From Eunapius fragilis (taxonomy: Eukaryota > Porifera > Demospongiae > Spongillida > Spongillidae), in the NCBI GenBank assembly GCA_963681505.1, contig OY811975.1:10056230-10120229 (forward strand): a stretch of 64,000 nucleotides of DNA. The letters run 5' to 3'. Below the pieces are notes generated by a model. It saw only the letters and a program-made list of their open reading frames with translations, was not told where the DNA came from and ran no database searches. A program made the translations under genes and the position numbers. Of the stretch, positions 54,201 to 64,000 are shown one piece after another (the first letter of the stretch is position 1; every line of letters begins with the position of its first letter).

Positions 54201-54698
54201 GCGGGTGAGGGTGCGTAATCTTCGGGATGGTCCAAAGTGGGTCCCTGGAGTGGTGGTGGGACGACAAGGACCACTACTGTCCTATGTTGTGCAAACTACT
54301 GGTGGAGAAGTGTGGAAACGTCATGTCGACCAGATTGAAGAAGTGGGTGACCCTGGAAGTGTCCTGAGGAGTTAATTCTGACTGTTGAACGACCTACTGT
54401 TGAACGACCTACTGAAGAACCACTGTCTGAATTGGACAGTACCAGAGAGCAATTGTTATTGCCTGAAGAATCACTTTCTGAAATTGATGGTACCAGAGAG
54501 AACACGGTTCCTAGTGTTGTCAATCTATCCCCAAGGGAGGCCTTGGCAGTGCCGCTACCAAATGAAGAGGGCGCTGAGACACTGCCACTACCATCACCCT
54601 CCTTGGATCAAGAAGAAAAGTTGTCGACACCGGGCCAGGAAATATCACCAACTCGTCGATACCCACAGAGGATAAGAAAACCCCCTCAGAGATATTGA
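51270..54698 (+). pseudogene. Gypsy Pol: protease, RT, RNase H, integrase, interrupted
   Basis: Open from the Gag overlap to 53,064. The protease has MEIDTGAAVSIIP (about 51,500). RT has FSKIDLSQAYQQL and the catalytic CYVDDILVTG (about 52,350). RNase H has LAADASSYGVGAV and LLTDHKPL. A frameshift near 53,020 is followed by RNase H end (LQRWALLLSAYQYDIQY). Another shift near 53,395 precedes the integrase, with zinc ligands around 53,460-53,570 and a D,D,E core (HVDFAGPV, VSDNGPQF, GLAERFVQ). TAG at 54,079-54,081 interrupts before the GPF/Y-like module. A last frame change near 54,375 leads into a Pro/Glu-rich tail ending at 54,698 (YPQRIRKPPQRY). Catalytic residues are intact. Confidence 0.88.
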
Positions 54699-54737
54699 AT
54701 AGCTAGGATGTGATGTTGACAATTTAGTGTGGAGGAA

Positions 54738-54836
54738 TGTAGAGTATGTGGGACGCCATGTCTGCGCATGCGCAGTTAGATATTTTAGCTTGTGTGGCTG
54801 TATGAGTTTACTCTGATTGTGGCTAAAGATATTACA
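54738..54836 (+). repeat. 3' LTR
   Basis: Identical to the 5' LTR. Confidence 0.92.
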
Positions 54837-54852
54837 ATATCCTCTTGAAAAA

Positions 54853-54912
54853 CGTCCTTTATATAGGACAATTGTCCTTTACATTGGACAATTGTCCTTT
54901 ATATAGGACAAT
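54853..54912. repeat. Short palindromic tandem array
   Basis: GTCCTTTATATAGGAC and GGACAATTGTCC alternate three times. Each unit is self-complementary. Confidence 0.85.
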
Positions 54913-54929
54913 GTAGAATAGACATTAAT

Positions 54930-55240
54930 ATCAGTCTTCCTAGTAATGATACAACCTCAACAGTAATAACCTTTTCTTAGTACATCAAATACTAGTAATG
55001 ATACTCTCACACCATCAGGGATTTCCATAAACCACACAGGAACAGCCTTAGTAGTCTTTGTATAGCATCTATATATGGTTGATGTGCATTTGTATATATG
55101 GCTGTGATCATGTGGTATATGACTGCAAGTATGCACATATTCATGGTTTGCCAAACATTAACCCAATGGGAAAAAAGGGGGTCGAATTTGGTTAATAGGT
55201 GACCGTACAATAACATACAAGGTATACTTCGTTCATAATA
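54930..55240. repeat. Dispersed repeat matching 35,340-35,640
   Basis: Direct copy, including ATCAGGGATTTCCATAAACC and CATTAACCCAATGGGAA. Confidence 0.78.
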
Positions 55241-55670
55241 AAATTGATTAAACTCAATGGTGAAGGTGACCTCGCTTTGGGGGGGGGAGGGAGGTGTCGT
55301 TGGAACCCATCGACCTCCTCCCAAACCACCCCACCCCCCCCCCTCCCCGGCGTAATAAAACTACTAAGTGCTACCTGCATCCTTAAGCCGCACACCCCTA
55401 CAGATGACAATAAATGGTGTCCAAATGGGTGTTCGTAGACATGAGGTTGTCCAGGGGAGATTTGGAAACACCCGAATATGACCCGGGATGGCCTAGGACT
55501 TTTATTAACCTCCTATCAGCAAGCAATCAAGACATAGCCCCTACGTATCGATCCAGAAACATGCATTCGCCACCCAAACAAAGAACATACCAAATTTGCG
55601 TGCAGTCGAGTTCGTTACTTTCAGCGTGGCCAGAACTGAACGCCATAATGTATTATTTATCCTCGTGGAA
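55241..55670. other. No gene recognised
   Basis: A GGGGGGGAGGGAGG patch (55,278-55,292) and C-rich CCACCCCCCCCCTCCCC (55,330-55,346) form a loose inverted pair. No ORF is supported. Confidence 0.45.
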
Positions 55671-56030
55671 GCGGCCACGTGAGGACCAGAGTAAACATCA
55701 CGCCTACACTTACCTGGGCGTCTAGCCAATGGTAAACAAATTTGCTATTACGTTATGGCTTTCCATAATGTGCATAACTCCATAGCACGAGCTTAGTTAT
55801 GTCAGTGTGTCTCCCTGAATGTTTGGTACGCCATGAAAGCACATTAGCCAGTATATGCATGTGCACATTGACCATACGCATAGAGCTATGAGGAGATATC
55901 TAGAGGCACCCTAACATAGCTAAAATGGCGCGCCCCCAGCTCTGAACATTATGGCAGACTAGTGAAGTAGCACATTTGTAAGGCAATGTCTATAGATCCC
56001 CCTGGAAAAGTGTTTTCCACTGTAGCTCTG

Positions 56031-56061
<31 letters not shown>

Positions 56062-56200
56062 GGGGAGGGGGGGCGGGGGTTATATTGCGGGGGGTTTTAT
56101 TCTTTTTTTAGTGCATGAAAAATGAGACCATACGTAATTCTATTGACATTGGTACACAGGAAGAACAGCCATAGTGGTATATCAGTAGGAGGAAAATCTT
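55670..56200 (+). repeat. Repeat upstream of CD225 C, duplicate of 39,035-39,720
   Basis: Same order of blocks as before copy B, with small deletions and an expanded poly-G tract at 56,046-56,074. Confidence 0.85.
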
Positions 56201-56386
56201 TCAGATTTCTATCCGGTTGCGCATGCGCACTGTAATCGAACTTGCGCAGGAATAAAAATTGCGCCACTAGTTAAGTGAATCATGAAATATTTAACTTCCG
56301 GCATGCAGTATGCGGATGCATATAAGCTCTGAGCGTAGTCACTTGCTCTATCAGAAGGTTTGCGGACAGAATACCACTATTCTTTA

Positions 56387-57245
56387 ATGGAAGGTAAGCT
56401 GCGGCACGTGGTAGGTTGGTCTGCCACAATGTTACATTGGCGGACTCGTTGAGGTTTGCTGGTGTATCCATCACTAGCAAAAACCCCTACCCCCCCCCCC
56501 CCCCCTCCCCCCCATCATTGCGTTGAATTATACGCGGGCTATTTGGCGCGTGGTGTTTAAAACAGCGCAAAGTGTTAAGATATAATACTGTCATATTAAT
56601 TTAAAATTTGATGTCCTGCGTAATTGGTCAAAGTGTACTTTATCGTGGGCCAGAATGACTATTTGAGCTTCTATAGATAGGAAATGCAACCACTAACAAA
56701 GATACCCTGTGCGGCAGCTGATGTCGCGATTACAGATCGAACATAGCAGCGCAGAGCAGTTACTGTATTTCAAAGAGATCTGGACTATTATGGCGCATGC
56801 GCATCAGAAGCCAATTATTAATAGACTCCTTTATATACTAGTCAGTCATTTATTTGATGGGTTTATTACCTCGTTCCCACACAGCTCCTTTAGATGTAGA
56901 AAAGAGAACATATACGCCCCCACAGGGAGGGTCCGTCCCCTCAGAGGAAGGGACTTACCACCAAGAGGAAGGAGTCCATCCCCCACAGGGAGGAGCCTAC
57001 CCCCCACACCTCCCACAGGGGGGAGCCTACCCCTCACAGTCTGAGTATGTGGGATACCTACCTCCTCAACCAGGATCCATCTCTTCACAGCCACCTCCAC
57101 CATACTATCTCCAAGGTACGTCAGCCTTAGCAAGGTGGCTTACATGTAACTGCAATCATTTCCACTCCTTATTCTTCCTTCTCCTCCTCCTCCTCCTCCT
57201 CCCCTTCCTCCTCCTCTTCTTCCTCTTCCTTCTCCTCCTCATCTT
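56387..57245 (+). pseudogene. CD225/dispanin copy C, 3'-truncated
   Basis: Promoter with CATATAAGC, exon 1 (56,387-56,393, ATGGAAG then GTAAGC), exon 2 (56,885-57,115, phase-compatible, ending AAG|GTACGT) and the start of the (TCC)n tract are all preserved. The Pro-rich reading frame is intact. At about 57,245 the intron breaks into the repeat also found at 45,005. The microexon, both membrane-segment exons and the CD225 signature are missing. Any product would lack the whole membrane domain, so it is treated as a pseudogene. Confidence 0.85.
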
Positions 57246-57540
57246 TTTTGGACAACTCTACTTTAGCTAAACTACGTTGATCGGTTAAGAAGATAGCTAA
57301 AATGTGCATGGATCTCTGTTAGTGCATGGTTTTTCCTATGCTAATGCATGGGTAGAAAGGATGAAGGTTGCCCTCCAAAAAACCACACAAAAATCTAAAG
57401 ACCTGAGAAAAGCACTTTACTCCATATTGCTCATGTATCTTTTATTAATTCTAAGTGCTATTTTAACCGCCTCGTTTCGAGGGATCGCGCGCGTTAATCA
57501 GTGTTGATAGGCTCCGTTCCCAAACCGCTTATATTATTTC
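57246..57540 (+). repeat. Repeat matching 45,005-45,310
   Basis: Joined directly to the truncated CD225 C intron. Same internal order as the 45 kb copy with an inserted CATGTATCTTTTATTAATTC-type stretch near 57,432. Confidence 0.7.
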
Positions 57541-57589
57541 CGGTTTGTGCCTAAATTGTTTGGCTAGGTTGGTCTTATTGCTGTTATTA

Positions 57590-57835
57590 TTGGGGTACAT
57601 ATTTCTTTTATACATGTAGTGAATTAAGTATTCCGACGGAATAAACATTGAATTCACCAGACTGGAATGTTGTGAATTAGGTGACGTGAATTATAGGTAT
57701 TCCGCCGGAATAAACATTGCGCCACGATCATGAAATATCTAATGTGGTACGCGGATACACCCTCTGTACGTCACTTGCAACTATCAGTTTGTGCGCAGAG
57801 TAATCACTATTTCGCAATGGCAGCGAGCTAGTGCG
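57590..57835 (+). pseudogene. Second promoter/first-exon relic of a CD225-like gene
   Basis: Parallels 45,440-45,700, with TCATGAAATATCTAATGTGG, GCAGAGTAATCACTATTTCG and ATGGCAG at 57,817. The donor is lost (GCGAGC in place of GTGAGG). Confidence 0.5.
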
Positions 57836-57977
57836 TGGTAGCTTGGCATGCATGCATTGGCGGACTCTGGGTTTGATGCATCTAAGTACAAACACCGGCA
57901 AGATGTCGTGTCCACACTCCTAAGTAATATCGAGTGCGAGATACATATCACGTTGAATATACGATTTGTTTTACGAG

Positions 57978-58088
<111 letters not shown>

Positions 58089-58454
58089 ATTTTAATAACA
58101 CGTGGTCCCGGCCACGAAAAAATGAATGATCACGAAAGTGTGAATCCAGCAGAGCCAAAAATAATAATAATAATAAGAGTTGGGGATAAAACACTAGAGG
58201 CTTAGTGACCAATTTTTGTTTATGTAATGCATGCATCATCCTGCCCATTCAATTGAGTGGTTGGGCTGTTGCTAACTGATAATCCATAAACAGTTATATG
58301 GTTTATAGATTGATTGCTAGGGTGTTGATATCATGTAAGCAAAGGAGAGCCTTCGGTGCATGCTGCACGCGTGCCTAAAACACAACAGGCTAGTTCCAGG
58401 AAACTGCCAATCAAGGTACGGTCTGGGTACGAGACTAAAATCATTTTTGGAGGT

Positions 58455-59335
58455 TTTAAGGTCTGTCACGAAAATTTTGGTCCGCCGAAAATTATGGTCC
58501 CGGACCAAAATTTTTGGAAAAAATTGGTCCGGGCGGACCAATATTATCAGGAAATTTTGGTCCGGGTAAGTAAAAATTGGTCCGGGCCCTCCATTTACAT
58601 GTAAAACAGACGAATCATCTCAAACACAACTCTAAACCCTGAACTCAGCTAGTGGGTGAACAGTAGGGTAGCTGCTTTTCTAAGCTACGAAGGCTATGGA
58701 ACAGTAGGCCGGGTTCTGCGCGCCCCAGGTTAGCGGATTGGCCTTCCTCGACCGGTCGCGATCGGACCAGTTCCCACTTGTTTCTTTTATAATTCATGTA
58801 CACGTCATAAACAGTGATATTCACGGCTGCAGACCTGCCTGGCCGGATCCCTGCTGCGCAGTTTGTCAGACCGCACCTAATTCCTGATGGATTTCAAAAA
58901 ATAATTAATTCCTCAGCTGACATCTTGTTCAGAACTCTGCTTCGTCACAGGGGGAAACTATAGGCGCTCGATGCAACGCAAACGGGCCGCAAACCTCGTT
59001 ACAAATATCTATGAATCGATCACCCGCGACAACTCGATAACACAGCTAGAGCCGGAGTATAAGTACAAATTGGTTTATCCGTTTGGCGCTTCGCCCGGCC
59101 ATCATGCCCTCGTGCATACAGCTAGCATACACTACGAGATCAAACTACTGTGTCTGGCTACGTGAAGCCTCTATAAACCGGCTGTAGGCTACTTCCAACA
59201 TCCGGACCAAAATTTTCAGCCCGGACCATAATTTCTGGTAAGTTTGGTCCGGGCGGACCAAAATTTTCAGCGATAATTTTGGTCCCGGACCAAAATTACC
59301 GCGGACCAATTTTCCAGTGACAGAACCCTCACACG
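58455..59335. mobile_element. Inverted-repeat element with TTTTGGTCCGGG motifs
   Basis: The outer ends GGTCTGTCAC and GTGACAGAACC are inverted. Inside each end the words AATTTTGGTCC, GGTCCGGGCGGACC and GGTCCCGGACC recur several times. The interior (58,600-59,190) is GC-richer and contains a 64-codon frame at 58,971-59,165 (+) of unknown identity. The arrangement of subterminal repeats resembles non-autonomous cut-and-paste transposons. A TTAA precedes the left end but not the right, so the target duplication is unresolved. Confidence 0.55.
58971..59165 (+). CDS. Unidentified 64-codon ORF inside the inverted-repeat element
   Basis: Balanced composition (LVTNIYESITRDNSITQL and a Tyr/His-rich end) unlike the AT-rich noise frames nearby, but no recognised domain. 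It might be a captured host exon or chance. Confidence 0.25.
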   Translation: MQRKRAANLVTNIYESITRDNSITQLEPEYKYKLVYPFGASPGHHALVHTASIHYEIKLLCLAT

Positions 59336-59462
59336 CGTAGTATTTATACTAGTAGGCCTGATCATTTTGTGCGCGGTCTACGATCTACAACAACAGCTTA
59401 ACTTTAGTTTTTGGCGAGTTCCAGAGACATATGCAATAGATCCTTGTATTAGACAACGGCTT

Positions 59463-59535
59463 TGTAGTGTGTACCAAAAATCTTATTCCAATAATAGAGC
59501 ACCATGCGCATGCGCATCCTAATAATACTACTACA
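59463..59535 (-). repeat. 3' LTR (minus-strand element)
   Basis: 73 bp with TGT...ACA ends, GCGCATGCGC core, and one difference from the other LTR (AAAAA versus AAATA). Confidence 0.92.
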
Positions 59536-59544
59536 TCTCCCTTT

Positions 59545-62500
59545 TCAATACATGTTGTTAGAATGTTCAATGCAATGTTTCTCATTAGTATCTATCCGGT
59601 GGCTTGGATATTCTTCCACTTCTTGTAGTTGTCCAACTTGGTGCAAGCAAATATCCTCATGTTCTGCAATGTCGTTCTGTTGGGGTGTATTGCTGACCTC
59701 ATCATTTCTTTCTCCTGTATCATTTTCTACTGTCTCCTGTTCCTCCTGCGACATCATTATCTTCTGGGCATCATCATTTTGGTGCATAGTATTTTCATCT
59801 CTTTCGGACCTTCCACTCTCCTCGTTTTGTAATCCCAACCTCTCTTGAATGTCTTGATCATCAAGCTCACTCTCAGGTGTTTCACTGTTCCTGCTTTCAG
59901 CTATTTCATCCCTCCCAGGTGCTTCCTCTTCATCCTCTGCTTCAGTAACTGGATTTTCCACTCTCAAAGGCTCAGGCTCAGGCTCTTGCTGTACCACTGT
60001 ACCCCAAAGTTCACTTTCTTCACTAATTTTCAGTGATTGAGAAGAATAAGTCCTGTCTTTAGTCTGCCTTTTCAGCAACGTCAAAAAGCGTCGATTCCTG
60101 CGGTATTCCCCAATGGTAGTGTTGATGATGTATGATCTGGGAGCTACTCTTTTGACAACGTTTCCCTCTATCTTACGATCAGTTATCCACACTTTGTCAC
60201 CTGGGTTTAACTCTGGTAACTCCACTGCTCTGTGACGGTGATCAAATATGATTTTCTGACACCCCTTTACCTGAGATTCCATTTCCTTGACAACAGCTTG
60301 TTCTGGAACTTTAGGAACGCGTTCCTGCTCAATGATTGGCACAGTGGTTCGCAACTTTCTACTCATTAGCAATTCTGCTGGGCTGTAACCATTTTGCAAA
60401 GGTGTGGCTCTGTACGATAGCAATGCTAAACATGGATCAGATGTTTTCTTCCACATTGTCTTGATCGATTTTACAGCTTGCTCCGCTGCTCCATTGCTTT
60501 GGGGAAATAACGGACTACTCGTTATATGGTCAAATCCATATTCCTGACTGAATTGCAGGAATGAGTGAGATGAAAACTGTGGTCCATTGTCTGCTTGCAA
60601 ATATTGACTTTGTTCGGCTTATCACTTCCTCTGCTGTCATATGATCCAAATGTGCAATCTCAATAAACCTGGAATAATAATCGACAATAAGCAAGTAGTT
60701 GTCCCCTTTCCAGTGGAAAATGTCTGCAGCAACTCTCTGCCATGGTAAAGAAGGTAACTGTGTTGGTATTAACGGTTCCACCTGTTGTGATTGATGTTTA
60801 ATGCACTGTGGACAATTCTTCACCAATTTCTCCAAATCTTTTGAGATGTTAGGCCACCATACACTCTGTCGAGCTCGCTCTCTACATTTAGTTATCCCTT
60901 GATGTGCACCATGGATTTTATTTAAAATTTCTGTTCGGAGTGACTCTGGAGCAACAATCCTACTTCCTCTCAACAGTAGCCCTTTTTCAATGCTCAACTC
61001 TCCAGCAACTGAAAAATATGGTTTAACTGCTTCAGGTACATCTTTCTTTTCTGGCCACCCTATGTAGCTGTACGCAGCTATCTGCCTACATACACTATCA
61101 GTTTTCTGACATTGACGTATCTGGTTAAGTTTCTTGTCAGTAGCTGGGATACCCTGGATAATCCAATGAACGAATGCCTCTATGTCATTGTGTTGAGCTT
61201 TTTCCTCATCCGAAGGTTGAGTTACTGGAGCTCTTGATAGCGCATCAGCAATAGTGAGGTTTTTGCCAGGTACATGTGATATTGAAAACTTGAAGCGCAT
61301 TAGTCTCAAGCGAAAACGTTGTACCCTGATGGGAAGCTCCTCCATGTCCTTCATACTCAACAAGGGAACCAATGGCTTGTGATCTGTTTCCAAATGGAAT
61401 TTTAATCCCAGCAAATAGTCTGAGAAACGTTCACAAGCCCAGGTTAGCGCTAACGCCTCCTTTTCAATTTGTGCATATCGCTGCTCTGTTGGAGTCATAG
61501 CTCATGAGATGTAACAGACTGGAAGTATTTTACTATCTCTCTGTTTCTGTAAGAGGACACCACCCAAACCAAATGAGGATGCATCTGCTGAAACAACTGT
61601 AGGGAGATTAGGATCATATAAAGCCAATAGTGGTGAACTACTAAGTAGCTTTTTAATTTTCTGGAAAGCTCTTTGCTGATCCGTTCCCCATACCCACGAA
61701 TTTTTTTTACTAAGCAAATCTCGAAGAGGCTTTGTTTCATGGGCGATATGAGGTGAGAATTTGCTCAACTGGTTGATTATCCCCAAGAAACCTTCTAATA
61801 TCACCAACGTCCTTCGGTTCCGGAAACAGAGTGATGGCCTTCATCTTTTCCGGGTCTGGACTGATCCCCTGATTACTCACAACATGACCCAGGAATCGTA
61901 TCTCTGTCTTTGAAAATTCACACTTACCTGCATTCAGTGTAAGTCCAGCTGAAAGTAGACGTTTGAGAACTTGATCCAATCTTCTGTCATGTTCCACTCG
62001 TGTTTTTCCAAAAACCAGAATGTCATCAATCAAACATACTACTCCGTCCATACCCCCAAGAATCGAAGACATTCTCTTCTGAAACAATTCAGGGGCTGAT
62101 GTGATTCCAAATGGCAAGCAATTAAAACAGAAGCGCCCAAACGGAGTTATATAAGTTGTCAACAAGGCTGATTCACGAGCCAATGGGATCTGCCAAAATC
62201 CTGAATTGGCGTCCAATTTAGAGAACAATTGTGCTCCAGTGAGTTGTGTTAAGATTTGATCAACAACTGGCAAAGGATGATTCTCTCTACAAACATTCGC
62301 ATTTAGCTTTGTAAGGTCAACGCAAATTCTGATATCCCCATTTGCTTTTTGTACTACCACCATCCCTGCACACCAATTGGTTGGTTCTTCTACGCTTGAT
62401 ATCACTCCAAGTTCCTCCATCCGCTTCAACTCTGCTTTGACTTTAGGCAATAAAGGTGTGGCAACCCTTCGTGGAGTTGTGATAGCGAATGGTGTGGCTC

Positions 62501-63731
62501 CCTCTTTCATCCGTATCTTGTATTCTGGTCCCATTATTCCTAATCCTTCAAACAACTTGGGATATTTCTGTTGCACTGCTGTCACTCCCACAAAATCCGC
62601 TCGTTGCAAGAGGCTTAAAGATTCAATAGCAAGTCTTCCAAGTAGTGGTACTTGCAGTTCAGGAAGGACATATATATCTTGCTTTACTTCTTTTCTCCTA
62701 AGTCTTAGGGTTCCTAAGAAACAACCCCTCACCAACATGTTTTGATTTCCTGGACCATACAGGATCTTTTCTGGATAGCGAAGTGTCGTGTTTTTCAACT
62801 GCTTGTACACACTTAGGGGAATTACTGTCACGTCTGCGCCAGTGTCAAGCTTGAAATGTATCTGATGTCCATTCAAACTAAGACTCTGTTTCCATGGAGA
62901 TTTGTCTAAGTTGGTATCTCCAAGTGTGTCAATAAACACAGCCTGGACTGAACTTGCAGTCCTTGTGCGACACATTTCTTTCCAATGGCCACGCCTCTTA
63001 CACTTGTGGCATATCGACTCCCTTGCTGGACAGTGTTCATAGCTGTGTCCTGGGGTCCTTCCACAATAGGAGCATTGACCTCTGTATTCTGATCCTCCCC
63101 CTGCGCCAGGTGTGTACCCTTGTGCTTTCCTTGGTCGCACCTCTCTATCCTCAGGTTTAGCTTTAGAGTGCACTCGCTCTTCCGTTTCCACTTCCCTTCT
63201 CAGTAGAACTTGCTGCTTCTTCACCATTTCTGATTGACGAACCATTGTCACTGTTTTTTCTAACGTTAGATCTGGGTCCAATTGTAGCTTCTCTGAAAGA
63301 GACACGTCTCTCAGCCCTACAACAATTCTGTCTCTAATCAGTTCGTCACGCAGACCAGCAAAGCCACAATGTTCTGCAAGAGCATGCACACTGGTAACAA
63401 AATCATCGACAGATTCACCCTCCTCTTGCTTTCTCCGATTGAATTTCGCCCGCTCAAAAATCACGCTCCTCTTCTTCCCAAAATAAGAGTCAAATTTCTG
63501 TTTAACCACCTCGTATTTCTTCTTATCCGTCTCGCTCAAGTTAAACATGTGTAGGATATCCTCCGCTAAATCTCCCATCGTATACAGAAGCATATTTACC
63601 TGTTTCTCTTCACCCTTTGAGTCCAATTCAGTCGCGAGTCGAAACCGCTCAAACTGTCTGACCCATTTCGGCCACTCTTCCGGTTGGTTGAACGTGAAAC
63701 CCTCTGGAGGTGTTACTTGGCTAGTTGCCAT
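59545..63731 (-). pseudogene. Gypsy Gag-Pol polyprotein, interrupted
   Basis: One frame from ATG 63,731 covers Gag, two zinc-knuckle-like motifs (CSYCGRTPGHSYEHC and CHKCKRRGHWKEMC), protease (KLDTGADVTVIP), RT with SKLDANSGFWQIPL and the catalytic CLIDDILVFG, and the thumb. An extra G in a G-run near 61,783 shifts the frame at RRFLG. RNase H continues (SADASSFGLGGVL) to TGA at 61,504-61,502, then LETDHKPL. Integrase has its zinc region (HGAHQGITKCRER, CPQCIKH) and first Asp (AADIFHW). A short deletion with frameshift near 60,600 precedes ADNGPQF and the Glu (NGAAEQAVK). A C-terminal Glu-rich tail of about 200 residues ends at 59,545. Confidence 0.9.
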
Positions 63732-63768
63732 GGCTTAAAACTAGACTAGAGCAACACCGCTGCCACCA

Positions 63769-63841
63769 TGTAGTGTGTACCAAATATCTTATTCCAATAA
63801 TAGAGCACCATGCGCATGCGCATCCTAATAATACTACTACA
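63769..63841 (-). repeat. 5' LTR (minus-strand element)
   Basis: 73 bp, adjacent to the probable primer-binding site at about 63,751-63,768. Confidence 0.92.
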
Positions 63842-63846
63842 GGCTT

Positions 63847-64000
63847 ACTATAGTAGTACGGGAAAAAGTGAGTAAACCACTGAACCCCGCCCAGTTTTAC
63901 ATTATACCTCAAGCATGATAGACAAGAACTAGTTGGGAATCTGGGTCTGGGTACGAGACCAGAAATGAATGCGCACAAACAGGATACCATCGTCCAAGGG
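63847..64000. other. Window end, nothing recognised
   Basis: GGTCTGGGTACGAGAC at 63,945 also occurs at 58,420, just left of the inverted-repeat element, hinting at a shared older repeat. No gene. Confidence 0.4.

Larger units (their letters stand above)
50512..54836 (+). mobile_element. Gypsy LTR retrotransposon with identical 99-bp LTRs
   Basis: LTRs at 50,513-50,611 and 54,738-54,836 (TGTAGAG to TATTACA) are identical over 99 bp. Next to the 5' LTR is TTGGCGACGAGGGTGGGAT, a probable primer-binding site. GTGGAGGAA precedes the 3' LTR as a polypurine tract. If the element starts at A50,512, the flanks show ATAT on both sides (a 4-bp duplication); with TG...CA ends the duplication is less clear. 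Gag, protease, RT, RNase H and integrase are all present, but frames change several times. Identical LTRs imply recent insertion. Confidence 0.9.
59458..63846 (-). mobile_element. Gypsy LTR retrotransposon with 73-bp LTRs and GGCTT target duplication
   Basis: LTRs at 59,463-59,535 and 63,769-63,841 differ at a single base. GGCTT flanks both sides (59,458-59,462 and 63,842-63,846), a clean 5-bp target duplication. On the minus strand the 5' LTR is followed by TGGTGGCAGCGGTGTTGC, a probable primer-binding site, and GAAAAGGGAGA precedes the 3' LTR. Gag and Pol are in one frame. The whole structure is preserved, with four disruptions in pol. Confidence 0.95.

Overview
This 64 kb window is animal nuclear DNA with no sign of prokaryotic organisation. 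It has GT-AG introns (56 to 2,095 nt), TATA boxes at intron-bearing genes, metazoan-type membrane protein families, many microsatellites and minisatellites, long poly-G/poly-C tracts, a 200-N assembly gap, and remains of gypsy, BEL/Pao, non-LTR, Ginger1, hAT and THAP-type elements. Compact introns, lysine-rich 'KADPEKK' repeats and Ginger1-OTU elements suggest an early-branching marine invertebrate, perhaps a demosponge. That assignment is inference.

Layout. 1-4.3 kb: dispersed repeats, then intact CD225/dispanin gene A (+). 4.5-11.4 kb: repeat landscape with palindromic foldback elements, a KADPEKK relic, a proline-rich ORF and a pair of inverted RecQ-helicase relics. 11.5-18.2 kb: gypsy, BEL/Pao and non-LTR relics around a possible two-exon secreted-peptide gene (13.8-14.5 kb). 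18.2-19.0 kb: CD225 pseudogene D (-). 19.67-22.34 kb: complete but mutated Ginger1 DNA transposon with an OTU protease domain, 2,670 bp, flanked by CCGG duplications. 22.7-32.5 kb: the main host-gene block, all on the minus strand. It holds three intronless PA-TM-RING E3 ligase genes and, between the first and second, a five-exon small gene (128 codons) whose introns are filled with minisatellites. 32.6-39.7 kb: composite hairpin elements, a transposase-like relic, a proline-rich relic and a THAP element between long terminal inverted repeats. 39.9-41.8 kb: intact CD225 gene B. 42.7-50.5 kb: hAT fragment, more composite elements, a Cys-rich transposon-type ORF and a 164-bp satellite. 50.5-54.8 kb: gypsy element with identical 99-bp LTRs. 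56.4-57.2 kb: 3'-truncated CD225 copy C. 58.4-59.3 kb: small inverted-repeat element. 59.46-63.84 kb: gypsy element (-) with 73-bp LTRs and a GGCTT target duplication.

Two host families stand out. CD225 proteins (IFITM/dispanin superfamily, two membrane segments) occur as two intact genes, two broken genes, two terminal-exon relics and two promoter/first-exon relics. Each intact gene can be read with a 14-nt microexon downstream of a very long (TCC)n tract. The PA-TM-RING proteins are single-pass membrane ubiquitin ligases by family.

The most unusual observation is a repeat family. A 1,145-bp element (45,928-47,072) starts with a short hairpin and ends with a roughly 295-bp near-perfect palindrome, and its empty site is preserved at 39,817/39,818. 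Across copies the hairpin stems differ in sequence, yet each copy's two arms remain complementary. This suggests that arms are re-copied from each other.
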